Below, piece after piece: positions 29,494 to 38,508 of a stretch of DNA of 64,000 nt. Below the pieces are notes generated by a model. That model did not search any database, had not been told where the DNA came from, and was given only the letters and a program-made list of their open reading frames with translations. The stretch comes from Nostoc carneum NIES-2107 (GTDB lineage Bacteria > Cyanobacteriota > Cyanobacteriia > Cyanobacteriales > Nostocaceae): assembly GCA_002368155.1 (NCBI GenBank), contig AP018180.1, forward strand, positions 1,380,896-1,444,895, read 5' to 3'. The position numbers and the translations under genes were made by a program. Positions within the stretch are counted from its first letter, which is position 1. The number at the start of each line of letters is the position of its first letter.

Positions 29494-31509
29494 ATGGCAC
29501 AGAAAGATTGTGACAAGCGACCCCGTTATTTTGCAGGTCAATATCTGCTAGAAGACGACTTTGAACTAGAACAAAATTATCATATCGATCGCCAACGTCG
29601 CCACAACCGTTTGCTTCATGTTTCTGGCATCGCTGATGGACTGATCGTCACCCCTGGAAATGATTTGACTGTCAAAATATCTGCTGGTACTGCTATAGAC
29701 AAGAACGGACGGCAGATTGTCTGGTCTGCTGATATGGAAAATGAGCCTGTGAAATTGCAGGATGATAACAATAACAATGCGATCGCTAACGGCAAATACA
29801 TCTTGTTAATAGAGTACTTTGAAAAAGAACTCAGCAATTCATTACAGGAGGGAACCACAGACGGATACACGCGGTGGTATGAGTTGCCCAACTTTAAGTT
29901 AGTGCCTGATGGACAACCACTGCCTGAAGACTTCATAGCCTTGGCAAAACTATCAATTGATGGCAAGACAGTCACAATTGATGATTCTGACAAAAATATC
30001 CGTCAGTATTCTGGTTTGCGCTTGCCTAGTACCAACCAAACTAACGCGCCAACGCTACGTTCTGGGGGCGATCAAGCTAGTAATTTGGCTGTTCTCAGTG
30101 GTGGTTTAAGCGTTACTGGCAATGTTGGTATTGGCACGACAAGTCCGACAGAAAAGCTAGAAATTAGTGGTGGTAATTTGAAGGTTAGTGAGAATATATT
30201 TGCTACTAATGCAAACTTAAGTGGTAATCTCGCTGTGACTGGTAATGTTGGTATTGGTATTACAAGTCCAGAGATCAACTTACATATTAATGGCCCATCT
30301 GCAACAACGGATCTGAATAATCCAAAGCCGTGGCCAATTGAGACACAAGAATTGCTGCGGCTGGTACGACCACCATCAAGTGTCGTTGTAAGGGGTCAGA
30401 ACAAGAGTGCGAATTCCGTAGGATTGTTTGTTGGTACTTTTGAGGAAAAATCGCTAGGTGGAACTAGATTTGATATTACTCTGTCTGATTACACTAGTGC
30501 CGGCTATGGTCTAATTCCTAATATTAAGGTGATGACCTTGCAGAGTAATGGTAATGTTGGTATCGGTACAATAAGTCCGACAGAAAAACTGGAAATTAGT
30601 GGCGGTAATTTGAAGGTTAGTGGGAATATCTCTGCTACTGATGCCACATTAACTAGCAAAGTCGGTATCGGTACAGCAAGTCCAACAGAAAAACTAGAAA
30701 TTAGTGGCGGTAATTTGAAGGTTAGTGGGGATATCTCTGCTACTAATACAAACTTGAGTGGTAATCTCTGTGTGACTGGTAATATTGGTATCGGTACGAT
30801 AAGTCCAGCAGCCAAGCTACAAGTACGAGATACGATTGCTAGTCGCAATAATTATGATTTCTCAAGAACAGCCCTATTGCTGAATTCCCAAACTCATAAT
30901 GGTGGTAATAGTCCAGCAGAAGCGGAATCCGTTTTAGCCCTGGCAAGAGAAGGAGTTTCAGGTCAAACTTTTGGAAATATGGTTGATTTCCGACTAAGTA
31001 ACCACCAAAATGCAGGCACCCAGCTAGATTTATATCTCACCAAGCTGGGGACTTTTTTACCACAACAGGTGATGAGTTTGAGGGCTAATGGCACTGTTGG
31101 TATTGGCACTACAAATCCGGCAGAAAAACTAGAAATTAGTGGTGGTAATTTAAAGGTTAGCGGCATTATCTCCTCCCAACAAGGATTCAAGTTTCCCGAT
31201 GGAACTGTTCAATTAACAGCAGGTATCAAAGTAATGGGCGGCACTTTTGAGTTCAATTTAATATATGCACAGACAACACAATCGCAGAAAATAACTCTTT
31301 CCGGATTCACAAAAGCTCCAATAGTTTTTGTTTCATTCTCTTACTTTCAAGCCGCCAACAATAGGCAAACTGTTAATTTCACTACTCTCAAAACCTACGT
31401 AGATAATATAAATCAAAATGAGTTTACTATAAATCTTTATTTTTGGGGTGAAAATGCACAACAACAATTAGGTGCGTGTGGAGTAACTTGGATTGCCTTT
31501 GGAGTCTAA
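29494..31509 (+). CDS. Tail-fibre-like protein with tandem GNVGIGT repeats
   Basis: 671 residues from ATG 29494, with GAGAG upstream. The N-terminal ~180 residues (RPRYFAGQYLLEDDFELEQN, RQRRHNRLLHVSGIADGL) are a conserved CIS baseplate-attachment domain. The middle carries at least five copies of a module reading GNVGIGTTSPTEKLEISGGN followed by LKVSG, alternating with short inserts; such modules occur in trimeric fibre shafts. After QQGFKFPDGTVQLTAG, the C-terminal ~100 residues form a compact beta domain (FTKAPIVFVSFSYFQA), probably the receptor-binding head. The target is unknown. The repeats are similar enough in DNA to recombine. Confidence 0.85.
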   Translation: MAQKDCDKRPRYFAGQYLLEDDFELEQNYHIDRQRRHNRLLHVSGIADGLIVTPGNDLTVKISAGTAIDKNGRQIVWSADMENEPVKLQDDNNNNAIANGKYILLIEYFEKELSNSLQEGTTDGYTRWYELPNFKLVPDGQPLPEDFIALAKLSIDGKTVTIDDSDKNIRQYSGLRLPSTNQTNAPTLRSGGDQASNLAVLSGGLSVTGNVGIGTTSPTEKLEISGGNLKVSENIFATNANLSGNLAVTGNVGIGITSPEINLHINGPSATTDLNNPKPWPIETQELLRLVRPPSSVVVRGQNKSANSVGLFVGTFEEKSLGGTRFDITLSDYTSAGYGLIPNIKVMTLQSNGNVGIGTISPTEKLEISGGNLKVSGNISATDATLTSKVGIGTASPTEKLEISGGNLKVSGDISATNTNLSGNLCVTGNIGIGTISPAAKLQVRDTIASRNNYDFSRTALLLNSQTHNGGNSPAEAESVLALAREGVSGQTFGNMVDFRLSNHQNAGTQLDLYLTKLGTFLPQQVMSLRANGTVGIGTTNPAEKLEISGGNLKVSGIISSQQGFKFPDGTVQLTAGIKVMGGTFEFNLIYAQTTQSQKITLSGFTKAPIVFVSFSYFQAANNRQTVNFTTLKTYVDNINQNEFTINLYFWGENAQQQLGACGVTWIAFGV

Positions 31510-31578
31510 ATCCAAATAATCAGAAGTTTCAAATTCAAATTTTTAGTAGACTTAACAACTTGTGGAATATAATACTCC

Positions 31579-31824
31579 ATGAAACAACAACTCGAACAAC
31601 GCCTCCAATCCCTCAAATCTGAATTTGAAGCAGGTCAAAAAATGCTGGCAGATTTAGAAGCCAAACAAGTCAGTCTGCGAGAAACTTTACTCCGCATCAG
31701 TGGTGCAATTCAGGTACTCGAAGAGGTATTAAATGAAGCCTCAGAAACTAACGGTAATAATAGCCAACCACCCGAAAATATCAGCGCGGAAGTTGTCACC
31801 ACAGCAGGAGATACAAGCTTATAA
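31579..31824 (+). CDS. Small coiled-coil protein after the fibre gene
   Basis: 81 residues. Residues 1-50 are a regular amphipathic helix (QQLEQRLQSLKSEFEAGQKM, LADLEAKQVSLRETLLRI) consistent with a coiled coil; the tail is acidic and disordered. It is 69 bases after the fibre gene and in the same direction, so it may be a fibre chaperone or structural accessory. No family is recognised. An IS630 element was inserted just downstream. Confidence 0.6.
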   Translation: MKQQLEQRLQSLKSEFEAGQKMLADLEAKQVSLRETLLRISGAIQVLEEVLNEASETNGNNSQPPENISAEVVTTAGDTSL

Positions 31825-31872
31825 CTGTTGTTACGCTCATTGTTATTATCATCAAAAATATTTGGAATTAAC

Positions 31873-33001
31873 TATAGCAATCCTAAATGAGTTGTGAAAA
31901 AAATGAACCATACATAAATATTTTGGGAAAATTAAAAACTTGATGATTAGTAACGAGTTCAAATAATCTCTTGACCTGAGAAAAGGATTTACATAAGTGG
32001 TAAAACTCTCGAATAAATTTTTTAGCGTACAACCAGATGTCTTCTACAGGATTTTGCGTTGGGTCATTGGGTGCAAATCTCATACAAGTAACTTTCCATT
32101 CATCTTCACTTAATCCTTGATTCAGATTATCTAAGTAAGCTTTAAATTCAGCAGAACGATGATAACTAGCTCCATCCCAAATTAAAGCAATACGGCTTTT
32201 TGGATACTGGGAAATTAAATATTGTACAAAAGCAATCGCGTTGCTAGAATCACCTTTTTTACAAGGCTTAATTAGAAACTCTTGTGTGTAATAATTTAGA
32301 GCGCCAAAATAGGTTTGTCTTTGTCGTTCATTGATCACTGGAACTTCAATCCGTTCTTTCGTATTTCCCCAAATATAACCACAAATATCTCCCCATAATA
32401 GGTGACATTCATCTTCAAAAAAAACTATGAGTTCCCCAGATACTATCTCACGCTCATGTGCCGTCAGCCATGCGGTTATTTCTAGTTTTTTTTTAGCTAC
32501 TAGTTCTGCGTCTTTTTTAGGATTCTTTTTTTGTGTTTTTTTCCAACTTATATTAGCGTCTTTAAAGAGATCGTAATAGCTTTGATTTGACTCAAATACA
32601 ACATCAAAATTATCTTCTACGTACTCCTTTAATTCTGATAAATGCCAATAGTTTTTCTGTTGAAGCCAGTTTAATACTACTTGTCTTTGTGCAGAGTCAA
32701 GATAACTTTTTGACCCTTTGTATTTTAGCCTCAATCCGGTTATACCCTGTTCTATAAATATATATTTCCATTTGTTTACAAAACCAACAGACACTCCGAG
32801 AATATTTCCAATCTTTGAATGTTTATAGTTTTGCATCACCATTTGTACTGCCAGTGCCCGTTTTAGTTCTCTGGAGTCTGAGGTAGCCTGAATGAACTCT
32901 ATCAACTCTTCCATTTGTGCTGCCATGCACCCTATCAATGACTTCTAATGTTCACCATATCAACAACTGTGATTTTTCACAAATGATTTAGGATTGCTAT
33001 A
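31873..33001 (-). mobile_element. IS630-family insertion sequence
   Basis: The element is bounded by TAGCAATCCTAAAT at 31875 and its complement ending at 32999, with a TA duplication outside (31873-31874 and 33000-33001), as expected for IS630/Tc1-type transposons. The inner part of the inverted repeat continues with TTGTGAAAAA. It carries one intact transposase gene and looks recent. It separates the CIS structural genes from the DUF4157 gene. Confidence 0.92.
31883..32938 (-). CDS. IS630-family transposase
   Basis: 351 residues. The N-terminal HTH region is HSKIGNILGVSVGFVNKWKY. The DDE catalytic motifs are in order: FFEDECH, LIWDGASYHRS, and NPVEDIWLYAKKFI with the final Glu. The frame is full length and undisturbed, so the enzyme is probably active. 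The start may be the internal ATG coding MAAQMEELIE. A 112-bp MITE at 42301 has the same ends and could be moved by it. Confidence 0.92.
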   Translation of the reverse strand: MIGCMAAQMEELIEFIQATSDSRELKRALAVQMVMQNYKHSKIGNILGVSVGFVNKWKYIFIEQGITGLRLKYKGSKSYLDSAQRQVVLNWLQQKNYWHLSELKEYVEDNFDVVFESNQSYYDLFKDANISWKKTQKKNPKKDAELVAKKKLEITAWLTAHEREIVSGELIVFFEDECHLLWGDICGYIWGNTKERIEVPVINERQRQTYFGALNYYTQEFLIKPCKKGDSSNAIAFVQYLISQYPKSRIALIWDGASYHRSAEFKAYLDNLNQGLSEDEWKVTCMRFAPNDPTQNPVEDIWLYAKKFIREFYHLCKSFSQVKRLFELVTNHQVFNFPKIFMYGSFFSQLI

Positions 33002-33037
33002 TCATTAACAATAAGTTGAAAACAGCTTCTCTCAATT

Positions 33038-33217
33038 ACGATCGCAATTTCCAACCCTATAGAGCGATCGCAAACCCTCGCTAAACCAAAAATGTGATCG
33101 CAATTTTAACTCCTGTAGAGCGATCGCAAACCCTCGCTAAACCAAAAACGTGATCGCAATTTTAACTCCTGTAGAGCGATCGCTGATTGAACAAAACCAA
33201 AAATGCGATCGCGCTAA
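33038..33217. repeat. 56-bp tandem repeat rich in HIP1 sites
   Basis: A 56-base unit (start TAGAGCGATCGCAAACCCTC) is repeated at 33060, 33116 and, partly, 33172, with a diverged half-unit before it. Each unit carries a GCGATCGC octamer and a GTGATCGCAATT segment in a fixed spacing. It occupies the promoter region of the DUF4157 gene at 33255. Confidence 0.8.
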
Positions 33218-33254
33218 GAACACCATTTTTATATCTTGACAAAAGGTCAATATT

Positions 33255-34412
33255 ATGAAGCAACAAAATCTGAGGCCAACTAAAAATGCGATCGCTTCCA
33301 GTAGTAGAGAAAGTGCGATCGCTCGAAATTCTCCTCACCCGCTTGAGGAATTGCAAGGTGCGATCGGTAATCATGCAGTCAATCAACTGCTGGCAAATCA
33401 ACCTCCTTTAACAGCAAAACCAATATTTCGGGGTTTATCTCCAGAGTTTCGCAGTGATTTGACGCAGATAAACCAACCCATTCAAGCGAAAGAAGCTGAT
33501 AGTCCTAGTGTGGAACAAGCGCACACAGAAAACAAAACCGGACTACCAGGTAACCTCAAAGTAGGGATAGAAAACCTCTCTGGGATAGCGATGGATGATG
33601 TGAGGGTTCACTACAATTCTTTTAAACCCTACCAGTTACAAGCATTAGCATACACTCAAGGGACAGATATTCATGTAGCGCCAGCACAAGAACAGCATTT
33701 ACCTCATGAAGCATGGCACGTTGTGCAGCAGAAGCAGGGAAGGGTAAAACCAACGATACAGACGAAGGGGGTAAGGATAAATAACGATCAGGGGTTGGAG
33801 AAAGAAGCAGATGTGATGGGATCTAAAGCTCTTCAAATGAAAAATGATAAATCCACTTTTGAAGTTTTAGATAACAGTCCCGAAGCTGTTGCACAAACAA
33901 AAATATCAGATATGCAGGCGAGACAGGTGACAGTGCCTCAAGGGAAGGATATTCCAATTAATGCCGATTTTCAATTAGAGTATGAGGCAGATGTGCTGGG
34001 GACGAAAGTAGCGCAGGCTGAAACGGTGAGTGCAATGGGTAAGAACACAACCGTAAGACTAGGGATAGGAAACAATCCAGTCCAGTGTGTTTCAACTGAG
34101 AGCGATCTAGAGGACAAAGAGACATTGGCAAATAAAAAGGAAGAAGAAAAGAAAAGAAAACTCTCCCAAGATCTATCCTTCTTAACAGATGAGGATCTAG
34201 AGGATTATGTGTTTCAAAAAGCACGATTTTTAGATCTCTTTGAAAATTTATTAGCTAGAATAAAAGAGAAAGGTGACAGAGGAAACAAATGGAGAGAGCC
34301 GATCATCGCTGGTCTTGAAGAGGCAATAAAAAACGACTTCAGAGCATGGAACGTAGGCTCCGAGCTACTGCAAAAAAGGCGCGAACTGAGGAAGGCAAGA
34401 CAATTTCGCTAA
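33255..34412 (+). CDS. DUF4157 (eCIS core) protein with HEAWH motif, candidate injected cargo
   Basis: 385 residues. Residues ~94-165 are the DUF4157 domain: GLPGNLKVGIENLSGIAMDD, VRVHYNSFKP, then HEAWHVVQQKQGRV with a zinc-protease-like HExxH at 151-155. Repeated motifs follow, INNDQGLEKEADVMGSKALQ and INADFQLEYEADVLGTKVAQ. The C-terminal ~110 residues are charged and helical (DEDLEDYVFQKARFLDLFEN) with no recognised toxin fold. DUF4157 proteins are strongly linked to eCIS loci, as cargo leaders or loading factors. The N-terminal 90 residues are disordered. It lies between the IS630 copy and the ATPase gene; its own upstream region is repeat-laden. Confidence 0.8.
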   Translation: MKQQNLRPTKNAIASSSRESAIARNSPHPLEELQGAIGNHAVNQLLANQPPLTAKPIFRGLSPEFRSDLTQINQPIQAKEADSPSVEQAHTENKTGLPGNLKVGIENLSGIAMDDVRVHYNSFKPYQLQALAYTQGTDIHVAPAQEQHLPHEAWHVVQQKQGRVKPTIQTKGVRINNDQGLEKEADVMGSKALQMKNDKSTFEVLDNSPEAVAQTKISDMQARQVTVPQGKDIPINADFQLEYEADVLGTKVAQAETVSAMGKNTTVRLGIGNNPVQCVSTESDLEDKETLANKKEEEKKRKLSQDLSFLTDEDLEDYVFQKARFLDLFENLLARIKEKGDRGNKWREPIIAGLEEAIKNDFRAWNVGSELLQKRRELRKARQFR

Positions 34413-34500
34413 TGCGAATAGTCAGAGGGTCGTGGGTAATATTCCATCCATCTTTGATTAAGGCATTTTTAGCCTGCTGATGGAAAAAATCTTTAGCCAT
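34413..34500 (-). pseudogene. xisH-like 5' fragment
   Basis: On the minus strand, ATG at 34498-34500 begins MAKDFFHQQAKNALIKDGWN and continues ITHDPLTIRI, the N-terminus of XisH (fdxN-element excision-controlling factor). Similarity stops at about 34411, where the DUF4157 gene ends on the other strand. About 100 residues of XisH and the usual partner xisI are missing, so this is a truncated relic. Confidence 0.7.
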
Positions 34501-34612
34501 TGTTGATGCTTTTCATCTCGATTGTGGTTAACTTTATTTTATAGGAAAGCTCAGCGTGATCGCTCTCCCATAGCAACCTATATCTTCTCAAGCGATTACA
34601 CTTCGATATGCT

Positions 34613-34645
34613 AGCGATGCCTGCGGCTGGCTACGCCTACGCATA
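34613..34645. repeat. Short dispersed repeat upstream of the AAA+ gene
   Basis: GCGATGCCTGCGGCTGGCTA followed by CGCCTACGC is the common small dispersed repeat of Nostoc-type genomes. It ends about 30 bases before the ATPase start and lies within its leader. Confidence 0.6.
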
Positions 34646-34676
34646 ACCAGTAAATTTGCGTTTACAGACCGAAACA

Positions 34677-36821
34677 ATGGTTGACACAACAGAAGCGATC
34701 GCGCCTAATTCTGCACTCAATAACCTACTACCTCTATTGCAGCGTCTAGATCAACTTCTAGAAGGTGCGATCGCCAGCGCCCAACTCGTCTATGGTGCAG
34801 AAGCCGCCACCGATCCCTATCGCGGGATGCACCTTAACCCTGAAGACGTAGAACGGTTGCTGCAACAAAAACCAGCCGCACCCGTATTTCAACTCAACCC
34901 ACAACCGCCCACCGAACCGATTACCGATTTAATCGCCCAAGACTCACCCCTAGCAGAGTTAATCCAGACCTTTGGGCTATCTGATTTTGACATAGATATC
35001 ATTGCGATCGCCCTCGCCCCGGAACTCGATCGCCGCTACGAACGCCTCTACGCCTATCTCCAAGATGATGTGAGATGCAAACGCCCCAGCGTCGATCTAG
35101 CCCTCAACCTGCTTTGTGCTTCAGCTGCCGATAAACTAGAGCGACGCAGCCATTTTTGTGCTGATGCACCGCTGATTCGGCATAATTTATTGCACCTGAT
35201 TTCCGAAAGCGATCGCAGCAAATCTACCCTTCTCGCCCGCGAATTGCATCTTGATGACCAAGTAATTCGCTTTTTATTACAACAACCCGGATTAGACGAG
35301 CGACTTGCAACTTTCTGCCAACTAATCTATCCTAATACTTCCCTCAACGATTTATATTTAAATGCGGAAATAAAACAAGCTTTAGCAACTTTAATTATCG
35401 AAGATTGGCAAGCACAAAAACCGCTACAACTTTATTTTCAAGGCTCAGATAAACTCAGCAAGCATCTCACCGCAGAAGCTTTAGCCGCAACCATCAAAGC
35501 GCCTTTACTAACAGCAGACTTAGCCAAAATTGCCGATAACAAAGCTAATTTTGCAGCTACTTTAAACCTGATATGCCGCGAAGCTTGGTTTCAAAATGCC
35601 TTGCTTTATCTAGATGGACTAGATACCTTGCCAAACGACCAGGCTATTTTGTATGCAGACTTGATGAGAGCGATCGCCCAACACAGAAGCATTACTATCC
35701 TATCTGGCATTGAACCCTGGATACCTAATGCTGCTATTCCAGTAGAAGCGATAACCGTATCCTTTCCTGTTCCTAACTTTGCCCAGCGTCGAATCTGCTG
35801 GCAAACGCAACTCACAACAGCAGGCATTTCCATCGATTCTACAGAATTAGATGCCCTTAGCGATCGCTTTCGCCTCACTCCCCAGCAAATTACCAGTATC
35901 GTCAAAAATACTGGCAATGCAGTTCGTTGGCAAGCCGCAGCACAAAAAAATACTGCCCATAACGTATTATTATTTGCATCTGCCCGCGCCCAATCCGGTC
36001 ACGATTTGACCGCACTAGCACGGAAAATAGAACCTAAATATACTTGGGATGATATAATTCTGCCACCTGAGCATCAAACCCTACTCAGAGAAATTTGCAA
36101 TCAAACCAAATATCGAAATCTTGTACATGAAGAATGGGGATTTGACCGCAAACTCTCCCTAGGCAAAGGCTTGAACGTACTGTTTTCCGGGCCACCCGGA
36201 ACAGGTAAAACAATGGCGGCGGAAGTCATTACCCATGAATTGCAGCTCGACCTTTATAAAATTGATTTGTCACAAATCGTCAGCAAATACATCGGTGAAA
36301 CCGAGAAAAACCTCAACCGAATTTTTACTGCTGCGGCTAACTCCAACGCCATACTTTTATTTGATGAAGCAGATGCATTATTTGGCAAACGTTCTGAAGT
36401 CAAAGATGCTCACGACCGTTATGCCAACATCGAAACTGGCTACTTGCTGCAAAAAATGGAAGAGTATGAAGGTGTAGCAATTCTCACTACCAACCTACGC
36501 AGCAATATGGACGATGCCTTTAGCCGTCGGCTGCGTTTCATTATCGAGTTTCCCTTCCCGAATGAAAAGCAACGCCGCCAAATCTGGGAAAAGGTATGGC
36601 CAGATACCACACCTTGCAGTTCAGACTTAAACTTAGATTTGCTAGCGCGTCGCTTTGAGATTGCAGGCGCTAATATTCGGAATATCGCCCTAGCAGCAGC
36701 TTACTTAGCAGCAGACGATGGTAAAGTTATTACTATGGATCACCTGCTCCAAGCTATTCGTCGAGAATACCAAAAGCTTGGCAGAATTGTGATGGAAGCA
36801 GATATCCTTTTACCCAATTAG
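34677..36821 (+). CDS. CIS AAA+ ATPase (Pvc15-like)
   Basis: 714 residues from ATG 34677. The N-terminal ~430 residues form the helical domain typical of eCIS ATPases (FGLSDFDIDIIAIALAPELD, RRYERLYAYLQDDV). The AAA+ module has Walker A GPPGTGKT (~505-512), Walker B ILLFDEADALFG (~560), sensor region ILTTNLRSNMDDAFSRRLRF and the arginine-finger area. Pvc15-type ATPases are needed for particle assembly or cargo loading, not for contraction. It closes the cluster, in the same direction as the structural genes but behind the IS630 insertion. Confidence 0.93.
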   Translation: MVDTTEAIAPNSALNNLLPLLQRLDQLLEGAIASAQLVYGAEAATDPYRGMHLNPEDVERLLQQKPAAPVFQLNPQPPTEPITDLIAQDSPLAELIQTFGLSDFDIDIIAIALAPELDRRYERLYAYLQDDVRCKRPSVDLALNLLCASAADKLERRSHFCADAPLIRHNLLHLISESDRSKSTLLARELHLDDQVIRFLLQQPGLDERLATFCQLIYPNTSLNDLYLNAEIKQALATLIIEDWQAQKPLQLYFQGSDKLSKHLTAEALAATIKAPLLTADLAKIADNKANFAATLNLICREAWFQNALLYLDGLDTLPNDQAILYADLMRAIAQHRSITILSGIEPWIPNAAIPVEAITVSFPVPNFAQRRICWQTQLTTAGISIDSTELDALSDRFRLTPQQITSIVKNTGNAVRWQAAAQKNTAHNVLLFASARAQSGHDLTALARKIEPKYTWDDIILPPEHQTLLREICNQTKYRNLVHEEWGFDRKLSLGKGLNVLFSGPPGTGKTMAAEVITHELQLDLYKIDLSQIVSKYIGETEKNLNRIFTAAANSNAILLFDEADALFGKRSEVKDAHDRYANIETGYLLQKMEEYEGVAILTTNLRSNMDDAFSRRLRFIIEFPFPNEKQRRQIWEKVWPDTTPCSSDLNLDLLARRFEIAGANIRNIALAAAYLAADDGKVITMDHLLQAIRREYQKLGRIVMEADILLPN

Positions 36822-36916
36822 TCAAAAAAAGTAGGTAATTACCTTTAGGGAACGCGGCTTTGGCCACAAGTACTGTTTCATCAGGAAGAGGAGAAATTTA
36901 TAATTTTCTCGTCCAC

Positions 36917-37912
36917 TTAACTGCATTCACAGGGATACTGTCGCATCATCTGTTGCAAATCAACAGGCTCCCCCGAAGGTGTATAAACAACATTGCCAGA
37001 CATTGCTGCAACTATCCTTTGGCGTTTTGCCCATTCATACCAAGCAATTACATCTGCCGTCGCTGTGTTTTGAGGTTTCTTGCCTTCTTTACAAGCTGCG
37101 ATAAACACGCCAGTGGGTGAGTTGACTGATTGCCAAGTTTGGAGTGCTTCTTTGAGATATGCAAGTGCCCCAGGCACATTCACCCAATATTTCTTCACCA
37201 CCCCCAAACATGGCTCTGGGTTAATCCGCAACCGCCGCAACTGAGTGCAAACCTCAGCAATCTCGTGCTTACTTGGCTTATCCGTACTTGAACTGACTTC
37301 AACTTCCGGCTCGAAAAATGGGTCTTCATGAGGGTCTATCTCACTCGTTGAGTTATCTTGTTCAATTTCATCAACAAAGCGAGTAATCTGAGGTGGCTCT
37401 GGTTGTGGTGCTTGGCAAACTGGCTCATATTCGCTCTGTTTTACCCCTTCATCCTTTTTTTCCTCAACAGCAGTGTTGTTGTTTTTTAAAAGGTTTAAAG
37501 TAGTTTCAAATGTTGCTGGATTATTCGCACATCTTGTCGAAATATCTGGCACATCTGTGTCAATTTTTTCGCATCGTTGAGAATTAAGTAATTGTGTGAG
37601 TTTTTCCCGATTCAATTGATACTCACAAGCTGTATCCTTGGGAAATTTTTGAGCGGCCTGTTCTTTGATTAAGTCATCAAAAACTAACTCCTTCATATGA
37701 CGGCTAATAGTTTCCCGACAGTAACCCAAAATATCAGCCAACTTCTCAAATGTGATTCTGACCCATTCGTGCCCATAGTAGTGCTTACCATCCAGCCAAG
37801 ACAGTATTGCGGCTTTGCACTTCTGGCGACGGTTAAAAGTCGCGAGAAATTCTTGGAGAATATTGACGGGAGTGTGTATTTCTCCGAGTACTGCGGAGGT
37901 GAAGCTATTCAT
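36917..37912 (-). CDS. HTH protein, plasmid replication/partition-like
   Basis: 331 residues. The N-terminal ~110 residues include a winged-helix region (FEKLADILGYCRETISRHMK) followed by basic residues. The middle is an acidic, disordered linker, and the C-terminal ~110 residues are conserved-looking (LRRLRINPEPCLGVVKKYWV, WYEWAKRQRIVAAMSGNVVY). Proteins of this layout are common on Nostocales plasmids and islands, and I read it as a replication- or regulation-type DNA-binding protein. It is last of a three-gene minus-strand operon, overlapping the dioxygenase gene by 4 bases. The exact role is unknown. Confidence 0.6.
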   Translation of the reverse strand: MNSFTSAVLGEIHTPVNILQEFLATFNRRQKCKAAILSWLDGKHYYGHEWVRITFEKLADILGYCRETISRHMKELVFDDLIKEQAAQKFPKDTACEYQLNREKLTQLLNSQRCEKIDTDVPDISTRCANNPATFETTLNLLKNNNTAVEEKKDEGVKQSEYEPVCQAPQPEPPQITRFVDEIEQDNSTSEIDPHEDPFFEPEVEVSSSTDKPSKHEIAEVCTQLRRLRINPEPCLGVVKKYWVNVPGALAYLKEALQTWQSVNSPTGVFIAACKEGKKPQNTATADVIAWYEWAKRQRIVAAMSGNVVYTPSGEPVDLQQMMRQYPCECS

Positions 37913-38508
37913 TTTCTACCTCCCACATGTGGACGAAAAGTTAGATTAATTCTTGTGCCAACCAATTTCTTGGTCTTCGGAACTTGATGCAGGTGCGTGG
38001 ACTGGCAACCAGGGTGCATGATCAGCAAACTCCCGTGTTCCAGCCAGAAATCAGTCGGTTTACCTTTGATGGGCTTTATCTGAAATTTCCGCTCCGCACC
38101 CAAACTTACAGATGCAATCGCTGGATTTAGGCCCATCGATGATTCATTATCTGCGTGCCACCCTATACTGTCTTGTCCACTTCTATACTGGTTGTCAATG
38201 ACGATACGGAAGCTATAGCCAGTCAGTGAAGTAATTCTGTCCCTCAACTCGGCCAGTAATGAAGTCCAAGGCAGTGGTTTCAGTAGCACGCTCTTGGAAT
38301 ATAAATACTCACAACCTTCGTCACCGTAGATGCATTCCAGCCGTGGCACAAGTAAAGTTTTACCTACCATTTTGATTTGATTCTGTTGCCATTGCAGTTT
38401 TAGGCAGTGCTGGTATAACACGCCAGCTTCTTCTTGGCTGAGGAACTCTGGGTAATAAGTGACTGGTAAAACTGGCGCTGGTTCGTTAAAAAGGGACATC
38501 TGTATCAT
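37909..38508 (-). CDS. AlkB-like 2-oxoglutarate/Fe(II) dioxygenase
   Basis: 199 residues. The iron-binding triad is visible: HxD in GWHADNESSMGLNPAIASVS, and the distal His in STHLHQVPK. The 2-oxoglutarate arginine lies in TRINLTFR. The order FLSQEEA, LLVPRLECIYGDEG, YRSGQDSIGWHADNE matches the AlkB family, which demethylates alkylated DNA or RNA bases. AlkB homologues travel on phages and plasmids, in keeping with the neighbours. It overlaps the antirepressor-like gene by 23 bases and the HTH gene by 4, so the three are one operon. Confidence 0.88.
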   Translation of the reverse strand: MIQMSLFNEPAPVLPVTYYPEFLSQEEAGVLYQHCLKLQWQQNQIKMVGKTLLVPRLECIYGDEGCEYLYSKSVLLKPLPWTSLLAELRDRITSLTGYSFRIVIDNQYRSGQDSIGWHADNESSMGLNPAIASVSLGAERKFQIKPIKGKPTDFWLEHGSLLIMHPGCQSTHLHQVPKTKKLVGTRINLTFRPHVGGRK

